A stretch of DNA of 64,000 nucleotides from Paenibacillus sp. URB8-2 (GTDB lineage: Bacteria > Bacillota > Bacilli > Paenibacillales > Paenibacillaceae). The stretch is taken from positions 3,906,001 through 3,970,000 of the forward strand of contig NZ_AP023239.1 in the NCBI RefSeq assembly GCF_013393385.1, given 5' to 3'. The position numbers and the translations under genes are program-made. The notes under the pieces were generated by a model that was not told the DNA's origin, made no database searches, and saw nothing but the letters and a program-made list of their open reading frames with translations. Every line of letters starts with the position of its first letter. Within the stretch, counting starts at the first letter, position 1. Of the stretch, positions 9,444 to 17,465 are shown piece after piece.

Positions 9444-9473
9444 ACTATAATATAGTTCTATAAAATCCGTCAA
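9444..9473 (-). promoter_or_regulatory. predicted promoter of mod-res
   Basis: On the minus strand TTGACG (9468-9473) lies 17 bases before TTATAG (9445-9450), about 95 bases upstream of mod. The leader between them and mod contains a hairpin, GCAGTGAG / CTCGCTGC (about 9412-9439). The rest of 9474-9676 is AT-rich with no gene I can support. Confidence 0.55.
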
Positions 9474-9676
9474 ATCCCTAGTTACCCCAAAACTGTTTAA
9501 CATTCCATTGCTATGCTCCTTTTATACAGTAAAAATTCTCCCTTTGCTCACTATGATCTTAATCGCTTTATTGGTATCGGCAATACTTCCTTAACTTTTC
9601 CATCATATTTGCTTTCCAAGCATATTTTATATTTATCTTATATTCCATAATTTATTAATAGTTGTTTTTTTGGAAT

Positions 9677-9698
9677 AAAAAAGCGTCCTACTGGACGC
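9677..9698 (-). terminator. intrinsic terminator of the PQQ-propeller gene
   Basis: On the minus strand GCGTCC-AGTA-GGACGC (9683-9698) is followed by TTTTTTATT. It lies 13 bases after the stop of the gene at 9711. Confidence 0.8.
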
Positions 9699-9710
9699 AC
9701 AATATAATCA

Positions 9711-11448
9711 TTATTGCCTTGTTAGTTTCTCCTTCCTAAATTCAATATCATACGTTAAGGTATTCTTGTCTGCATCCAAATTCAATTTAACTTGCTCAGA
9801 GCCATCAGCCTCTACAACCATGCTATATTCGTCTTCATAAGTAATCACAAAAGACTCCTTAAACGGTTCCCGCTCCTGATAATATTCCAGCGTTCCTCCA
9901 GAATCATCTATAAGTTCAAGATCGAAGCATAAAGTTTGCGAAGAATCGCACCATTTGCCTTCAAACCCACTGACACGCAGTTCTCCCTCCTGTCCCGTCT
10001 CTGCCGCTGCACTTGTTTTCTCCAAGAAATATTTCTGTTCATTATCCTTATATTCCAATACACCTGAGTCAAAGAGTATGAGTATGGTTGGCTTTTCCTC
10101 AATTCCAATTTTGGCCATCAGCGTTCCACTAGGATAAACATACTTAAACGGTTGAGGATTTTCTCCCCCCTGACTATAGAAGGTTATAACACCAGAAGTA
10201 CTGTCAGTAAAAGAAAGTTTAAATGCCATTTCATCACTGCCAGGTGTACTCCAATTTCCTTCATACAAGCTAAGATCATATAGCCCGTCTGAGTTCTTCT
10301 CCATTACTCCGTCATTAGTGATTGTATTATCGGCTGCTTTCACTTCCTGCTCATTGTCAACCGTTTGCTCTTTCTTTACTGCATTTTCGCCACCTTGATA
10401 TGCTGTGACTGTCTGCTCCATATTTGTAACAATGACACTCCCATTTACAAAGGCTGGAGGATACATAATGTAATCATCCACTGGATAATGCCAGAGCTTC
10501 TCACCAGTTTCTTCATTAATAGCTGTAAGGTTCGAGAAATCAGGCAAGTTCTTAAACTGCTCGTCTTGTCCATCAAAGATACCAATGTAAAGAGTATTCT
10601 CAATGACCGATGGTGTAGTTATCGCCGCACCCATCACCACGGAATTCTTCTCCTCTCCAAATTGCTTATTCCATGCTTCATTCCCAGAACTCGCATCAAG
10701 TGCGATTATGCTTCCACTCTTCTTTTCTGTGAGAAGCACCTTATCCTTTGATATTGTTATATCAGGAGAGTTCGGCAGCCCTAATAATTCATTGTCATAC
10801 TCCCATAATAGCTCGCCTGTATTGGAGTCATAGCTAGCAACATTGCCGCTAATATTAACGGCGATTATCTGCTGGTCCGAAGCAGCATAGCTATTTATAA
10901 CTCCTTTAGTGTTAAAGCTATGTAGTTCTTTTCCGTTCTTTTCATTAATAATAAGCATCTTTCCAGCAGCAGGAATGTATAGCTTATCCTGAATCACTGC
11001 AGGAGCTATGGTCGACGACCAGTCCCCCGCAAGCTTCCATGCTTCTTTTCCTGATTGGAGATCAATGGCTTTAAGAACCGCTGGCCCTTCCTTGGTTAGG
11101 TCTGTGATAAACACATGGTTAGTAGAAGCTACTGTAGTTGGGAATCTCGACGGAAACGCTAATTCAGAACTGAAATTATACTCCCACATTTCCTCTCCAG
11201 TTCCCTTCTGAACCGCATGCAAACCTGAGCTATCCGTATAAAGTACGCTATCACTTACAACTGCTGGAACTGAGGCCTGCCCGTTCACACTATGACTCCA
11301 CTTCTCTTCTCCCGTGGAAGTATCCACCGCATATAGCTTCTCAGCACTTGAGAAATATATATTCTCATCTGTAGTCAGAACCTGTCCAAAAATCTCATTT
11401 TCACCACCCTTAAAAACCCACTCTTCCGCAGCAACACCTTTGTTGCTA
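9711..11448 (-). pseudogene. PQQ-like beta-propeller protein, 3' part, interrupted by IS3
   Basis: The frame encodes repeated propeller blades with the W-containing signature (TGEEKWSHS, GKEAWKLAG, GELLWEYDN, GNEAWNKQF, GEKLWHYPV) over roughly 330 residues. A linker and two similar C-terminal modules follow (LYEGNWSTP..., FEGKWCDSS...). Such proteins are usually extracytoplasmic scaffolds. The frame runs past the first ATG (11327) up to the IS boundary (SNKGVAAEEWVF), so the start has been cut off; the 5' piece lies at 12703-12776. Even when rejoined, the N-terminus shows no signal peptide, so it may have been truncated before the insertion. Confidence 0.75.
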
Positions 11449-11516
11449 GACTAAAAAGTAGACATGGGGAACCGAGAATCGGGTAAAATGAACCTATCCA
11501 AATTCGAGGTGCTAAC

Positions 11517-11804
11517 ATGACGAAAAAATACGATAAAGAATTTAAACTGCAAACGATTCAGATGATCCAGGAAGAAGGAAAGGCGGTGGCGCAGGTCGCC
11601 CGCGAACTGGGGATAAGCGACAACACCCTGTATCGTTGGATGGCGGAATATAAGCAAGACGGTGCACAAGCCTTTCCAGGCAGTGGACAACTGAAAGCCG
11701 ACGATAAGGCAATGAGAGACCTTCAGAAACGCATTCGTGATCTGGAAGAGGAGAACGACATCTTAAAAAAGGCGATGCACTACTTCGCCAAAGACCGGCG
11801 CTGA
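11517..11804 (+). CDS. IS3-family transposase OrfA
   Basis: 95 residues. The N-terminal helix-turn-helix (VAQVARELGISDNTLYRWMAEY) binds the IS ends. The C-terminal leucine-rich coiled coil (LQKRIRDLEEENDILKKAM) mediates dimerisation. ATG preceded by GAGGTG. Near its 3' end lies the canonical slippery heptamer A-AAA-AAG (11765-11771), which would move ribosomes into the -1 frame used by OrfB to give the OrfAB transposase. Confidence 0.93.
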   Translation: MTKKYDKEFKLQTIQMIQEEGKAVAQVARELGISDNTLYRWMAEYKQDGAQAFPGSGQLKADDKAMRDLQKRIRDLEEENDILKKAMHYFAKDRR

Positions 11805-11851
11805 TCTATGCCTTCATCCACGATCATCGCTTCAAGTGCCGAGTCTCGAAG

Positions 11852-12667
11852 ATGTGCAAAACCTTTGATGTATCCCGAAGCGGCTATTACAAATGGACCA
11901 AGCGAAAAGCCAGCAAACGTGAAAAACGACGTCGCAAGTTGGAGCGGCGGATCCGTCGTATCTTTCTGGAATCGCGTCGATTATATGGAAGCCCCAAAGT
12001 AGCAAAAGAACTTCATAAGCAGGGCATACGTGTATCCGAGAAAACGGTCGCTCGGATCATGAAGGAGCTGGGTTTACGCTCTCGCACGGTGAAGAAATAC
12101 AAGGCCACAACAAATTCGAAGCACAACCTGCCCGTCCAAGAGAACGTGCTGAACCGCGAGTTTAATCCGGCAGCTCCAAACAAGGCCTGGGTGGCTGATA
12201 TTACGTATATCCCGACCGATGAGGGTTGGCTGTATTTGGCGAGCATCATGGACCTGTACAGTCGTAAAATCGTTGGCTTCCACATGGATCAGCGAATGAC
12301 GAAAGAACTGGTGTTAACGGCGCTGGATCGTGCCTACAGCCAGCAGCGGCCTCGTGGTGAGGTGCTGCATCATTCGGATCGTGGCAGTCAGTACGCTTCC
12401 CATGACTACCAAGCGCGACTGCGCACCTATAAGATGAAAGGCAGTATGAGCCGTAAAGGGAACTGTTACGATAATGCGTGCATCGAATCGTTCCACAGTG
12501 TGCTCAAGAAAGAACTCGTCTACTTGGAAAAATTCAAAACACGCAAGGAAGCCAAGAAACGCATTTTTGAATACATTACTTGTTTTTACAATGGAAAGAG
12601 AATCCATTCAGCAATTGGGTACTCTACGCCCAATGAGTACGAACGTATGTACCGATTCGCTGCATAA
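11852..12667 (+). CDS. IS3-family transposase OrfB (DDE integrase core)
   Basis: 271 residues from the first ATG. The frame is open back to the A6G slippery site in orfA and is exactly -1 relative to it, so the active product is probably an OrfAB fusion. An N-terminal HTH_21-like region (RLYGSPKVAKELHKQGIRVS) is followed by an rve catalytic core. The DDE triad is visible: D in WVADITYI, D in HHSDRGSQY and E in NACIESFHS. Mobilises the surrounding IS. Confidence 0.93.
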   Translation: MCKTFDVSRSGYYKWTKRKASKREKRRRKLERRIRRIFLESRRLYGSPKVAKELHKQGIRVSEKTVARIMKELGLRSRTVKKYKATTNSKHNLPVQENVLNREFNPAAPNKAWVADITYIPTDEGWLYLASIMDLYSRKIVGFHMDQRMTKELVLTALDRAYSQQRPRGEVLHHSDRGSQYASHDYQARLRTYKMKGSMSRKGNCYDNACIESFHSVLKKELVYLEKFKTRKEAKKRIFEYITCFYNGKRIHSAIGYSTPNEYERMYRFAA

Positions 12668-12702
12668 TTTTCTCGATTCTTTGTGTCTACTCTATTGACA
12701 GA

Positions 12703-12776
12703 GGTACAGATTTTTCTTTTTCTTCTTTAAAGTCTCCCGCAGCATCAGTTATGCGCTGCATGAAAGTGACGTACAT
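12703..12776 (-). pseudogene. 5' fragment of the IS-interrupted propeller gene
   Basis: On the minus strand MYVTFMQRITDAAGDFKEE... runs to VPLS at the IS border and continues in sense with NKGVAAEEW on the other side of the IS. A stop codon lies four codons upstream of the ATG at 12776. No convincing Shine-Dalgarno site and no signal peptide are present, so the original 5' end may already be lost. Confidence 0.5.
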
Positions 12777-12812
12777 ATAGATATACTTGCATTACAGGTT
12801 AAAAGGTTTGGA

Positions 12813-13025
12813 TTATAGATGAATTTTTTTATGAACTAGCCCTCCATCTGCTAGTATGACTCGGATTCTTCGCATATGGGTTTTAACCGTATTAAGTGGA
12901 ATTCCACACTCGCTGGCTATGACACTTAGCTTGAACCCCTTTATTCGTAGATAAGCAATCTGTGCCTGAACAGAATTCTTTCCTTCAATAAACTGGACAA
13001 TCTCTCTTTCCATCTCTTCCTCCAT
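12813..13025 (-). CDS. small helix-turn-helix protein, sigma-70 region 4-like
   Basis: 70 residues. A short acidic N-terminus is followed by GFKLSVIASECGIPLNTVKTHMRRIRVIL, the pattern of a sigma region 4 or LuxR-type helix-turn-helix. It lacks regions 2 and 3, so it is not a full sigma factor. Phage and satellite late-gene activators often have this size and shape. It starts 18 bases after the preceding gene on the same strand, probably as its operon partner. Confidence 0.6.
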   Translation of the reverse strand: MEEEMEREIVQFIEGKNSVQAQIAYLRIKGFKLSVIASECGIPLNTVKTHMRRIRVILADGGLVHKKIHL

Positions 13026-13043
13026 AAGCCGATTTCCTGTACC

Positions 13044-13637
13044 TTAAGTTATCGACCCCTTGGGACTCCAATAACTCAAATGCAATTCTGGCACCTTTAA
13101 ACGGTACTTGTGTGCTTTCCTGTCATATTTGAATCCTAACTGTTTAGTCATATAACCGTGCTTTAGACGTAGGTACAGAAACCTCCCCAGATACATTAAG
13201 AAACCGTCAGAAAGGTTGCCGTACCTGTGCTCCCGCTCCCAGAACCGCTTTACTACATCAGAAAAAACAAGATATGAATCCTGATACAGTCCGAGCATAG
13301 GCGGCTTCGCATACCAGCAACATGCCATCAGGCGCTGAATCGTACGGGAGATCACAACTTGGACTAAGGGATTGCTGAAAGTAGCATTTACATTTTCAGC
13401 AGTATGCGTCTTCTGACTCAACAACCCCTCCAGCAAACTATAAGCTTCTTCAATGAGTTCCATGGGATGCTCAACTTTGCATTCCATTTGACTGAACACA
13501 AGCTGGCTTTGACTTCGCCATAATTGAGCACGTTCAGTACTATGAAGAAGAGTACTACCTGAAGGCGGACTCTGCCATATCTTCATGAACACCACAAACT
13601 GTCTTTCAAAACCTTTCCTCCACGCTTGATAATCCAT
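13044..13637 (-). CDS. hypothetical island protein
   Basis: 197 residues, not recognised. Rich in aromatic and basic residues, with no signal peptide, transmembrane segment or catalytic motif that I can identify. ATG at 13637 follows AAAGGAAG by a normal distance. It leads a two-gene unit with the sigma-region-4-like protein, a pairing that would suit a regulator plus helper. Confidence 0.55.
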   Translation of the reverse strand: MDYQAWRKGFERQFVVFMKIWQSPPSGSTLLHSTERAQLWRSQSQLVFSQMECKVEHPMELIEEAYSLLEGLLSQKTHTAENVNATFSNPLVQVVISRTIQRLMACCWYAKPPMLGLYQDSYLVFSDVVKRFWEREHRYGNLSDGFLMYLGRFLYLRLKHGYMTKQLGFKYDRKAHKYRLKVPELHLSYWSPKGSIT

Positions 13638-13688
13638 AGATAACTTCCTTTCTTTTTGAGGTTAGTAGTAGTACTGCTGAATGCAAAA

Positions 13689-13759
13689 AAGGACAGATAG
13701 CAGCCGCAGTTAAAGGCACCGTTGCACCTTTGATCTACGAACTTCTACCTGTCCTACTG
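13689..13759 (-). terminator. probable terminator of the rep/nuclease operon
   Basis: On the minus strand AGGACAGGTAG (about 13745-13755) can pair with CTATCTGTCCT (about 13690-13700), followed by TTTTTT. The loop is long (about 45 bases), so the call is tentative. Confidence 0.4.
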
Positions 13760-13772
13760 TCCTACTGTCCTT
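13749..13772. repeat. three tandem 8-bp units (ctgtccta)
   Basis: ctgtccta, ctgtccta and ctgtcctt are perfectly consecutive, and an inverted copy (aaggacag) lies at 13689-13696. They sit in the gap downstream of the replication-type operon. They could be protein-binding iterons or part of the terminator hairpin. Confidence 0.6.
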
Positions 13773-13863
13773 CACTACATCCCATTCACAATCCTACGCA
13801 TATAGCTGTTCCAATAAACCTGGAATTTAATCCCCCTACAGCAAATTCCCTAGCTTAGCCTGA

Positions 13864-14811
13864 TCAGTATAACTGCCTAATTGGTTGATCCGGCCTATCC
13901 CAAAGAGCTCTGATCTCCTCCATACGCTGCTTATTCATGACAGCTCCAATGTTCCCCGCACCTACTGAACCCTGGCTTAAAACGTCAATAAATTGCTCTG
14001 TGAAGGCTCTCATGTCCATCGCTCTACAGATGTCTTCTACTGTAATGTAAACCATACGGCAGTATCTTGGATTCCATATCCCCAGCCTGTCTATCTGAGG
14101 ATGAAAGTCTGGAGTAAGGCAGGATAATATCCAATAGCCAATAAGCTGTCGCAGATGACGTATGGCATATTTGAAGCTGGATTCCACCTTAATCTCAATC
14201 AGCATATCATCCAGAATTAGATCCCCGTCAGCGCCGCCCACAAGCCCTGCAATAGCCCTTCCAAATGATGGATTACAAACAACTCCCCGCTCTGCTATGA
14301 AGAGTGATTGCCGTTCCTGAGTGGCTTTAATCAAGCTTCTAAGGTCAACAATATCTGCATCCACTACATTCAAAGGGCCCTGCACATCCATGTATCCAGA
14401 TCGGTAATAGCTTTCAAGATGGGCTAATACCAGGCTGTCTTGCAATAAAATATCGTCCAGTTCCACTTGACCGTTAATATACCTATTCCTGTGCTCTATT
14501 ATAGAAGCAAAACGGGCATTCAGATGTGCATCTGAAGTTGACCACCGCTCCAAGCCAGCAAATGCCGCAAGCTCTTCTGCTGTCTGTTCCTGATGGACAC
14601 CGTTTATTTTCTGCACATAGGCACGAAGCAGATAATCGTAGGCATGACCTATTAGTCCTGCTGTGGAATGCTTTCGCGGGACAATCTGTACAGGATTCGT
14701 TGGGAATGGATCTCCACCATCAACATTCTGGAAGTGCACCTTCATATTTGGGATTGTTGCAAATAGAGCCTTGATGTTTTTATCGAACGTCAGCAAGCTT
14801 GTCAGAGACAT
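13864..14811 (-). CDS. PD-(D/E)XK nuclease-like protein
   Basis: 315 residues from the ATG at 14811, which has AAAGGA seven bases upstream; the longer frame starts at a TTG without a ribosome site. Around residues 200-230 it reads GGADGDLILDDMLIEIKV followed by a helix with RQLIGYWILS. This is the D-xn-(D/E)-x-K layout of the PD-(D/E)XK nuclease fold (D in DGDL, E-I-K). Function unknown; candidates are a DNA-processing nuclease for element replication or a defence nuclease. It follows the Rep-like gene by 58 bases on the same strand. Confidence 0.6.
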   Translation of the reverse strand: MSLTSLLTFDKNIKALFATIPNMKVHFQNVDGGDPFPTNPVQIVPRKHSTAGLIGHAYDYLLRAYVQKINGVHQEQTAEELAAFAGLERWSTSDAHLNARFASIIEHRNRYINGQVELDDILLQDSLVLAHLESYYRSGYMDVQGPLNVVDADIVDLRSLIKATQERQSLFIAERGVVCNPSFGRAIAGLVGGADGDLILDDMLIEIKVESSFKYAIRHLRQLIGYWILSCLTPDFHPQIDRLGIWNPRYCRMVYITVEDICRAMDMRAFTEQFIDVLSQGSVGAGNIGAVMNKQRMEEIRALWDRPDQPIRQLY

Positions 14812-14869
14812 AGACTGTTCCTTTCTGGATTCATATCCATACCCACTAAAAAACTTTATCCTCAACCGA

Positions 14870-15889
14870 CTATGTTACATCCCGTTGACCCATTTCTCTT
14901 TTACGTGGCAGTCTTCTATACTCAGGACACCTTTCAGTTGCTATCCCTTCAACAGGAGTAAATGTTTGCAGATCAGCGAAGGGAAGAATTAACGGTGGCA
15001 ATGTTAGGTTTTCAAGTATGGGAGATATCCCAGCTTTTCGAAGCTTCCTTAAATACCTTCCTTTTGTATCGCTATACACACCGTCCAATGCATTGCGTCC
15101 ATATGCATCAATGAAACCCATCATGTGAATTGCCGCCGCTCCCCCATATAAAACCGTGAGCTTCTTTTGCACCTCATTAGCTGACGAGATTGTTAGATTG
15201 GCCATAGGAAGTGTATTAAAATACTTTGCAATCATTGAACCAGTTACTTCATCCGTGCACAGCTCACCAAACTTCCGAGAGTTTGCGTTTCCAAGACTTA
15301 ATGTTCTGTATCGCACTTCATATCTTAAGATTCCCTGACAGCGCTCAACCTCTTCCATAGTTACACCCTGCTCTTTCAGTACTTTCTTCTGCTTGTCATA
15401 AACCTGATGTTCCATGTGATCGCACTTAAATGATACAGATTCACCTGCATACGTTATTGTCTGGTACCTTGGCAGCTGAGCCTTGCTGAAGACCGATATA
15501 TAGTCCTGTACTTGATCTCCCACCTGAAAGTCGTGATAGGTATGCATTTGGCGGACTGACCATTCTGGAATGGGATCTGCTTCTATCTTGATGCCTTCCA
15601 GACACTTCTGTAACGTTAAGAATACCTGATCCCGATGACTATCATTTAAGGAGATTAGCGAAGAACCCGTTATCAGTTTTGGCAGTGATGAAATATGAAG
15701 TCTCAACTTGTAGTTCTGAACTGTGTATTGAACAACAACTTTACAGGTGGCTCCTTGAATTTCATATTTATAGCAATCATATTCTCCTGTTTCCTTGTGG
15801 TAGGTATTATGTGCCTTTGAGCTTAGAATCTGCATTGCCTCTTCAGAAAGTATTGCCCTGGTCTGCAACTCCAGTGTATCTATCTTCAT
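14870..15889 (-). CDS. replication-initiator-like protein (phage/plasmid Rep type)
   Basis: 339 residues; ATG at 15889 with AAGGAGG eight bases upstream. Segments such as HQVYDKQKKVLKEQ and ILRYEVRYRTLSL resemble the YDK...E and LRxEVR blocks I associate with gene II/X-type initiators of filamentous phages and small plasmids. I could not find a clear HUH metal motif, so the assignment is tentative. First gene of an operon with the nuclease-like protein, transcribed away from the XRE regulator across a shared operator. In an integrated island this would give a means of replicating after excision. Confidence 0.45.
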   Translation of the reverse strand: MKIDTLELQTRAILSEEAMQILSSKAHNTYHKETGEYDCYKYEIQGATCKVVVQYTVQNYKLRLHISSLPKLITGSSLISLNDSHRDQVFLTLQKCLEGIKIEADPIPEWSVRQMHTYHDFQVGDQVQDYISVFSKAQLPRYQTITYAGESVSFKCDHMEHQVYDKQKKVLKEQGVTMEEVERCQGILRYEVRYRTLSLGNANSRKFGELCTDEVTGSMIAKYFNTLPMANLTISSANEVQKKLTVLYGGAAAIHMMGFIDAYGRNALDGVYSDTKGRYLRKLRKAGISPILENLTLPPLILPFADLQTFTPVEGIATERCPEYRRLPRKREMGQRDVT

Positions 15890-16105
15890 GATGTTAACCT
15901 CCTTATACGGATGTAGTGCCTGTAACTTAGTTAACTACTGCAGAATTGCCGTACTTTTTGGTATTGGTATTAGAGACATTCTCTTTTAAACAGATGCTTC
16001 GATCTTGTGAGAACGAATTCCGCATCTTTACCGCTTTTTTTTAATAACTGTGAGCTATGAAGTTCTCAAAGATCATTGCACCTGAAACATTTCCAGGATA
16101 CGGTT

Positions 16106-16174
16106 ATAATACAACGTTGTAAACTTAAAGTAAAGTTTATTTTATATTTACTTTTCTAGTGTTTCTGTTATACT
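16106..16174. promoter_or_regulatory. divergent promoter pair with symmetrical operator
   Basis: An inverted repeat AAAGTAAA (16127-16134) / TTTACTTT (16147-16154) lies between the rep-like operon and the XRE gene. Each half-site supplies a TTTACT -35 box. Rightward: TTTACT, 16 bases, TATACT (16169-16174). Leftward: TTTACT, 17 bases, TATTAT (16106-16111). Repressor bound here would shut both promoters, as in a lysogeny-type switch. The remainder of the 314-base gap (15890-16105) holds no gene I can see. Confidence 0.6.
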
Positions 16175-16203
16175 GTACATAAGAATAAGGAGGTAGTTGT
16201 ATC

Positions 16204-16770
16204 ATGAAAAAGGACAACGCTGGAAGAATGGTGAATGGTGAAGAGCTTATGGAGTTTAAAGGTCTAACATTTAATGAACGAATTAAGTGGGTACGGGAGG
16301 AGTTAAATAAGATCTACATTGGCGAGTACAGTGTCAAACAAGTCGCAATAAGCAGCGGAGCAATTAGTCACGTGGGATTGTACAATCTGGAAAAAAGTAG
16401 TGATAGTTCGCCAAGGAAAAATACACTCAAAGAACTAGCGAGTTTTTATCAGGTGCCTCTGGCAATCTTCAGCGCAAATGATCCAGACCCATTCTTTCTG
16501 GGAAAACAATTTGGCGATGAAAACATTGAACAGAAGACAGCTGATATTCGTGATCCACTTTACAAGCTTCGTCACACCTTTGTTTTATACTCACCTGAAG
16601 GTAAGCCTGTTTTAGAAGAGGCAATCGAAGTGGACGTAAGACATATCGATGCAGAAGAGTGGTTACAGCGTCTTCAGTATGAAAAAGATATATTACAGAA
16701 GCGATTATTGAAGCAGAAGAAAATAGATGAAGCTTATGATTATTTAAACGGGAGAAAGCACCATGATTGA
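16204..16770 (+). CDS. XRE-type transcriptional regulator of the island
   Basis: 188 residues. After a short leader, residues 20-80 read as a helix-turn-helix of the Cro/C1 type (FNERIKWVREEL, SVKQVAISSGAISHVGLYNLEK, TLKELASFYQVPLAIF). The tail includes a charged coiled coil (LQRLQYEKDILQKRLLKQKKID). GGAGG precedes the ATG. It sits beside a symmetrical operator covering its own promoter and that of the rep-like operon, so it is the likely repressor that keeps the island quiet. It overlaps the next gene by eight bases. Confidence 0.75.
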   Translation: MKKDNAGRMVNGEELMEFKGLTFNERIKWVREELNKIYIGEYSVKQVAISSGAISHVGLYNLEKSSDSSPRKNTLKELASFYQVPLAIFSANDPDPFFLGKQFGDENIEQKTADIRDPLYKLRHTFVLYSPEGKPVLEEAIEVDVRHIDAEEWLQRLQYEKDILQKRLLKQKKIDEAYDYLNGRKHHD

Positions 16771-17407
16771 TTTGATGGCAGGAGTGGACATATCAACACA
16801 GGGGATAGAAACAGTCGTCAGCCTATCGACTCCTACATTCATTGACATTAGGAATAGCAGTGTTGAATACGCGCCCAACTTCCCCAATATGATGTACACT
16901 CTATGGGCGTTTATTTGTAGTCATAGAAGGTTCCCTTCACAAACTGAATATACGCAGTACTTTTTAAGTGTCCATTCCAGTACCTTATCCACTCTGAATG
17001 AAGCAGCAGTCAAGGCTAGACTGCTTCGATCATTCCCTTCCCTTATCAGGGAGATTCATTTTTATGCTCTGGTTAAGGAATCTGGCCTCTTTCAAGAAGT
17101 AAACTATTCAGCTAAATTGGATGTGGAGGATGGCACAGATCTTTCCGTAAAATGTGGAGGCTATGAATATGGAGTTTCTTGTTACGTGCAAACCGAAAGA
17201 TCTTTGGAGTACAGGAGAAGGAAGAGAAGCCGCCCGCGTACTCCAAAAACCAATTCGATTGAATTACCGCTGGACCTAAGCTCAGGCACCACAGTCAACG
17301 GGTGGATATTCTATAATAGAAATCATGTTCACGATTTGCTGGACCACATAATCGAATATGCTTCCAAGAACTACAATCAATGCTTCCTGGATGTTATGGG
17401 TGTCTAG
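16763..17407 (+). CDS. hypothetical island protein, possible PD-(D/E)XK-like fold
   Basis: 214 residues, translationally coupled to the regulator (eight-base overlap, GGGAG before the ATG). An N-terminal part contains FPNMMYTLWAFICSHRRFPSQTEY. The middle reads VEDGTDLSVKCGGYEYGVSCYVQTERSLEYRRRK. The D-x-L-x-V ... G-V-x-x-Y-V pattern is reminiscent of a nuclease core, but the catalytic E/D-x-K is not clear. It converges on the integrase gene. Its constant partnership with regulator and integrase would suggest a role in maintenance or transfer of the element; that is inference. Confidence 0.5.
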   Translation: MIDLMAGVDISTQGIETVVSLSTPTFIDIRNSSVEYAPNFPNMMYTLWAFICSHRRFPSQTEYTQYFLSVHSSTLSTLNEAAVKARLLRSFPSLIREIHFYALVKESGLFQEVNYSAKLDVEDGTDLSVKCGGYEYGVSCYVQTERSLEYRRRKRSRPRTPKTNSIELPLDLSSGTTVNGWIFYNRNHVHDLLDHIIEYASKNYNQCFLDVMGV

Positions 17408-17465
17408 CAGCAATGCATACAGTAAGGCAACCATACTCAAAATGAGTACAGTTGCCATCTTGTTA

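Larger units (their letters stand above)
11449..12702 (+). mobile_element. IS3-family insertion sequence (IS150-like group)
   Basis: About 1.25 kb with two overlapping transposase frames. The ends share GTAGACA within imperfect inverted repeats (left ...taaaaagtagaca, right inverse tgtcaatagagtagaca). Exact ends are uncertain by a few bases and I could not identify a clear target duplication. It interrupts the propeller gene. Both transposase frames are open and the programmed frameshift site is intact, so the copy may be functional. Confidence 0.85.

Noticed and set aside
9711..11327. 538-residue propeller protein starting at 11327 as an intact gene
   Set aside because: The propeller frame continues upstream of that ATG to the IS border and resumes beyond the IS; the ATG lies within a blade.
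13749..13772. Short CRISPR-like array
   Set aside because: Units are 8 bases with no spacers.
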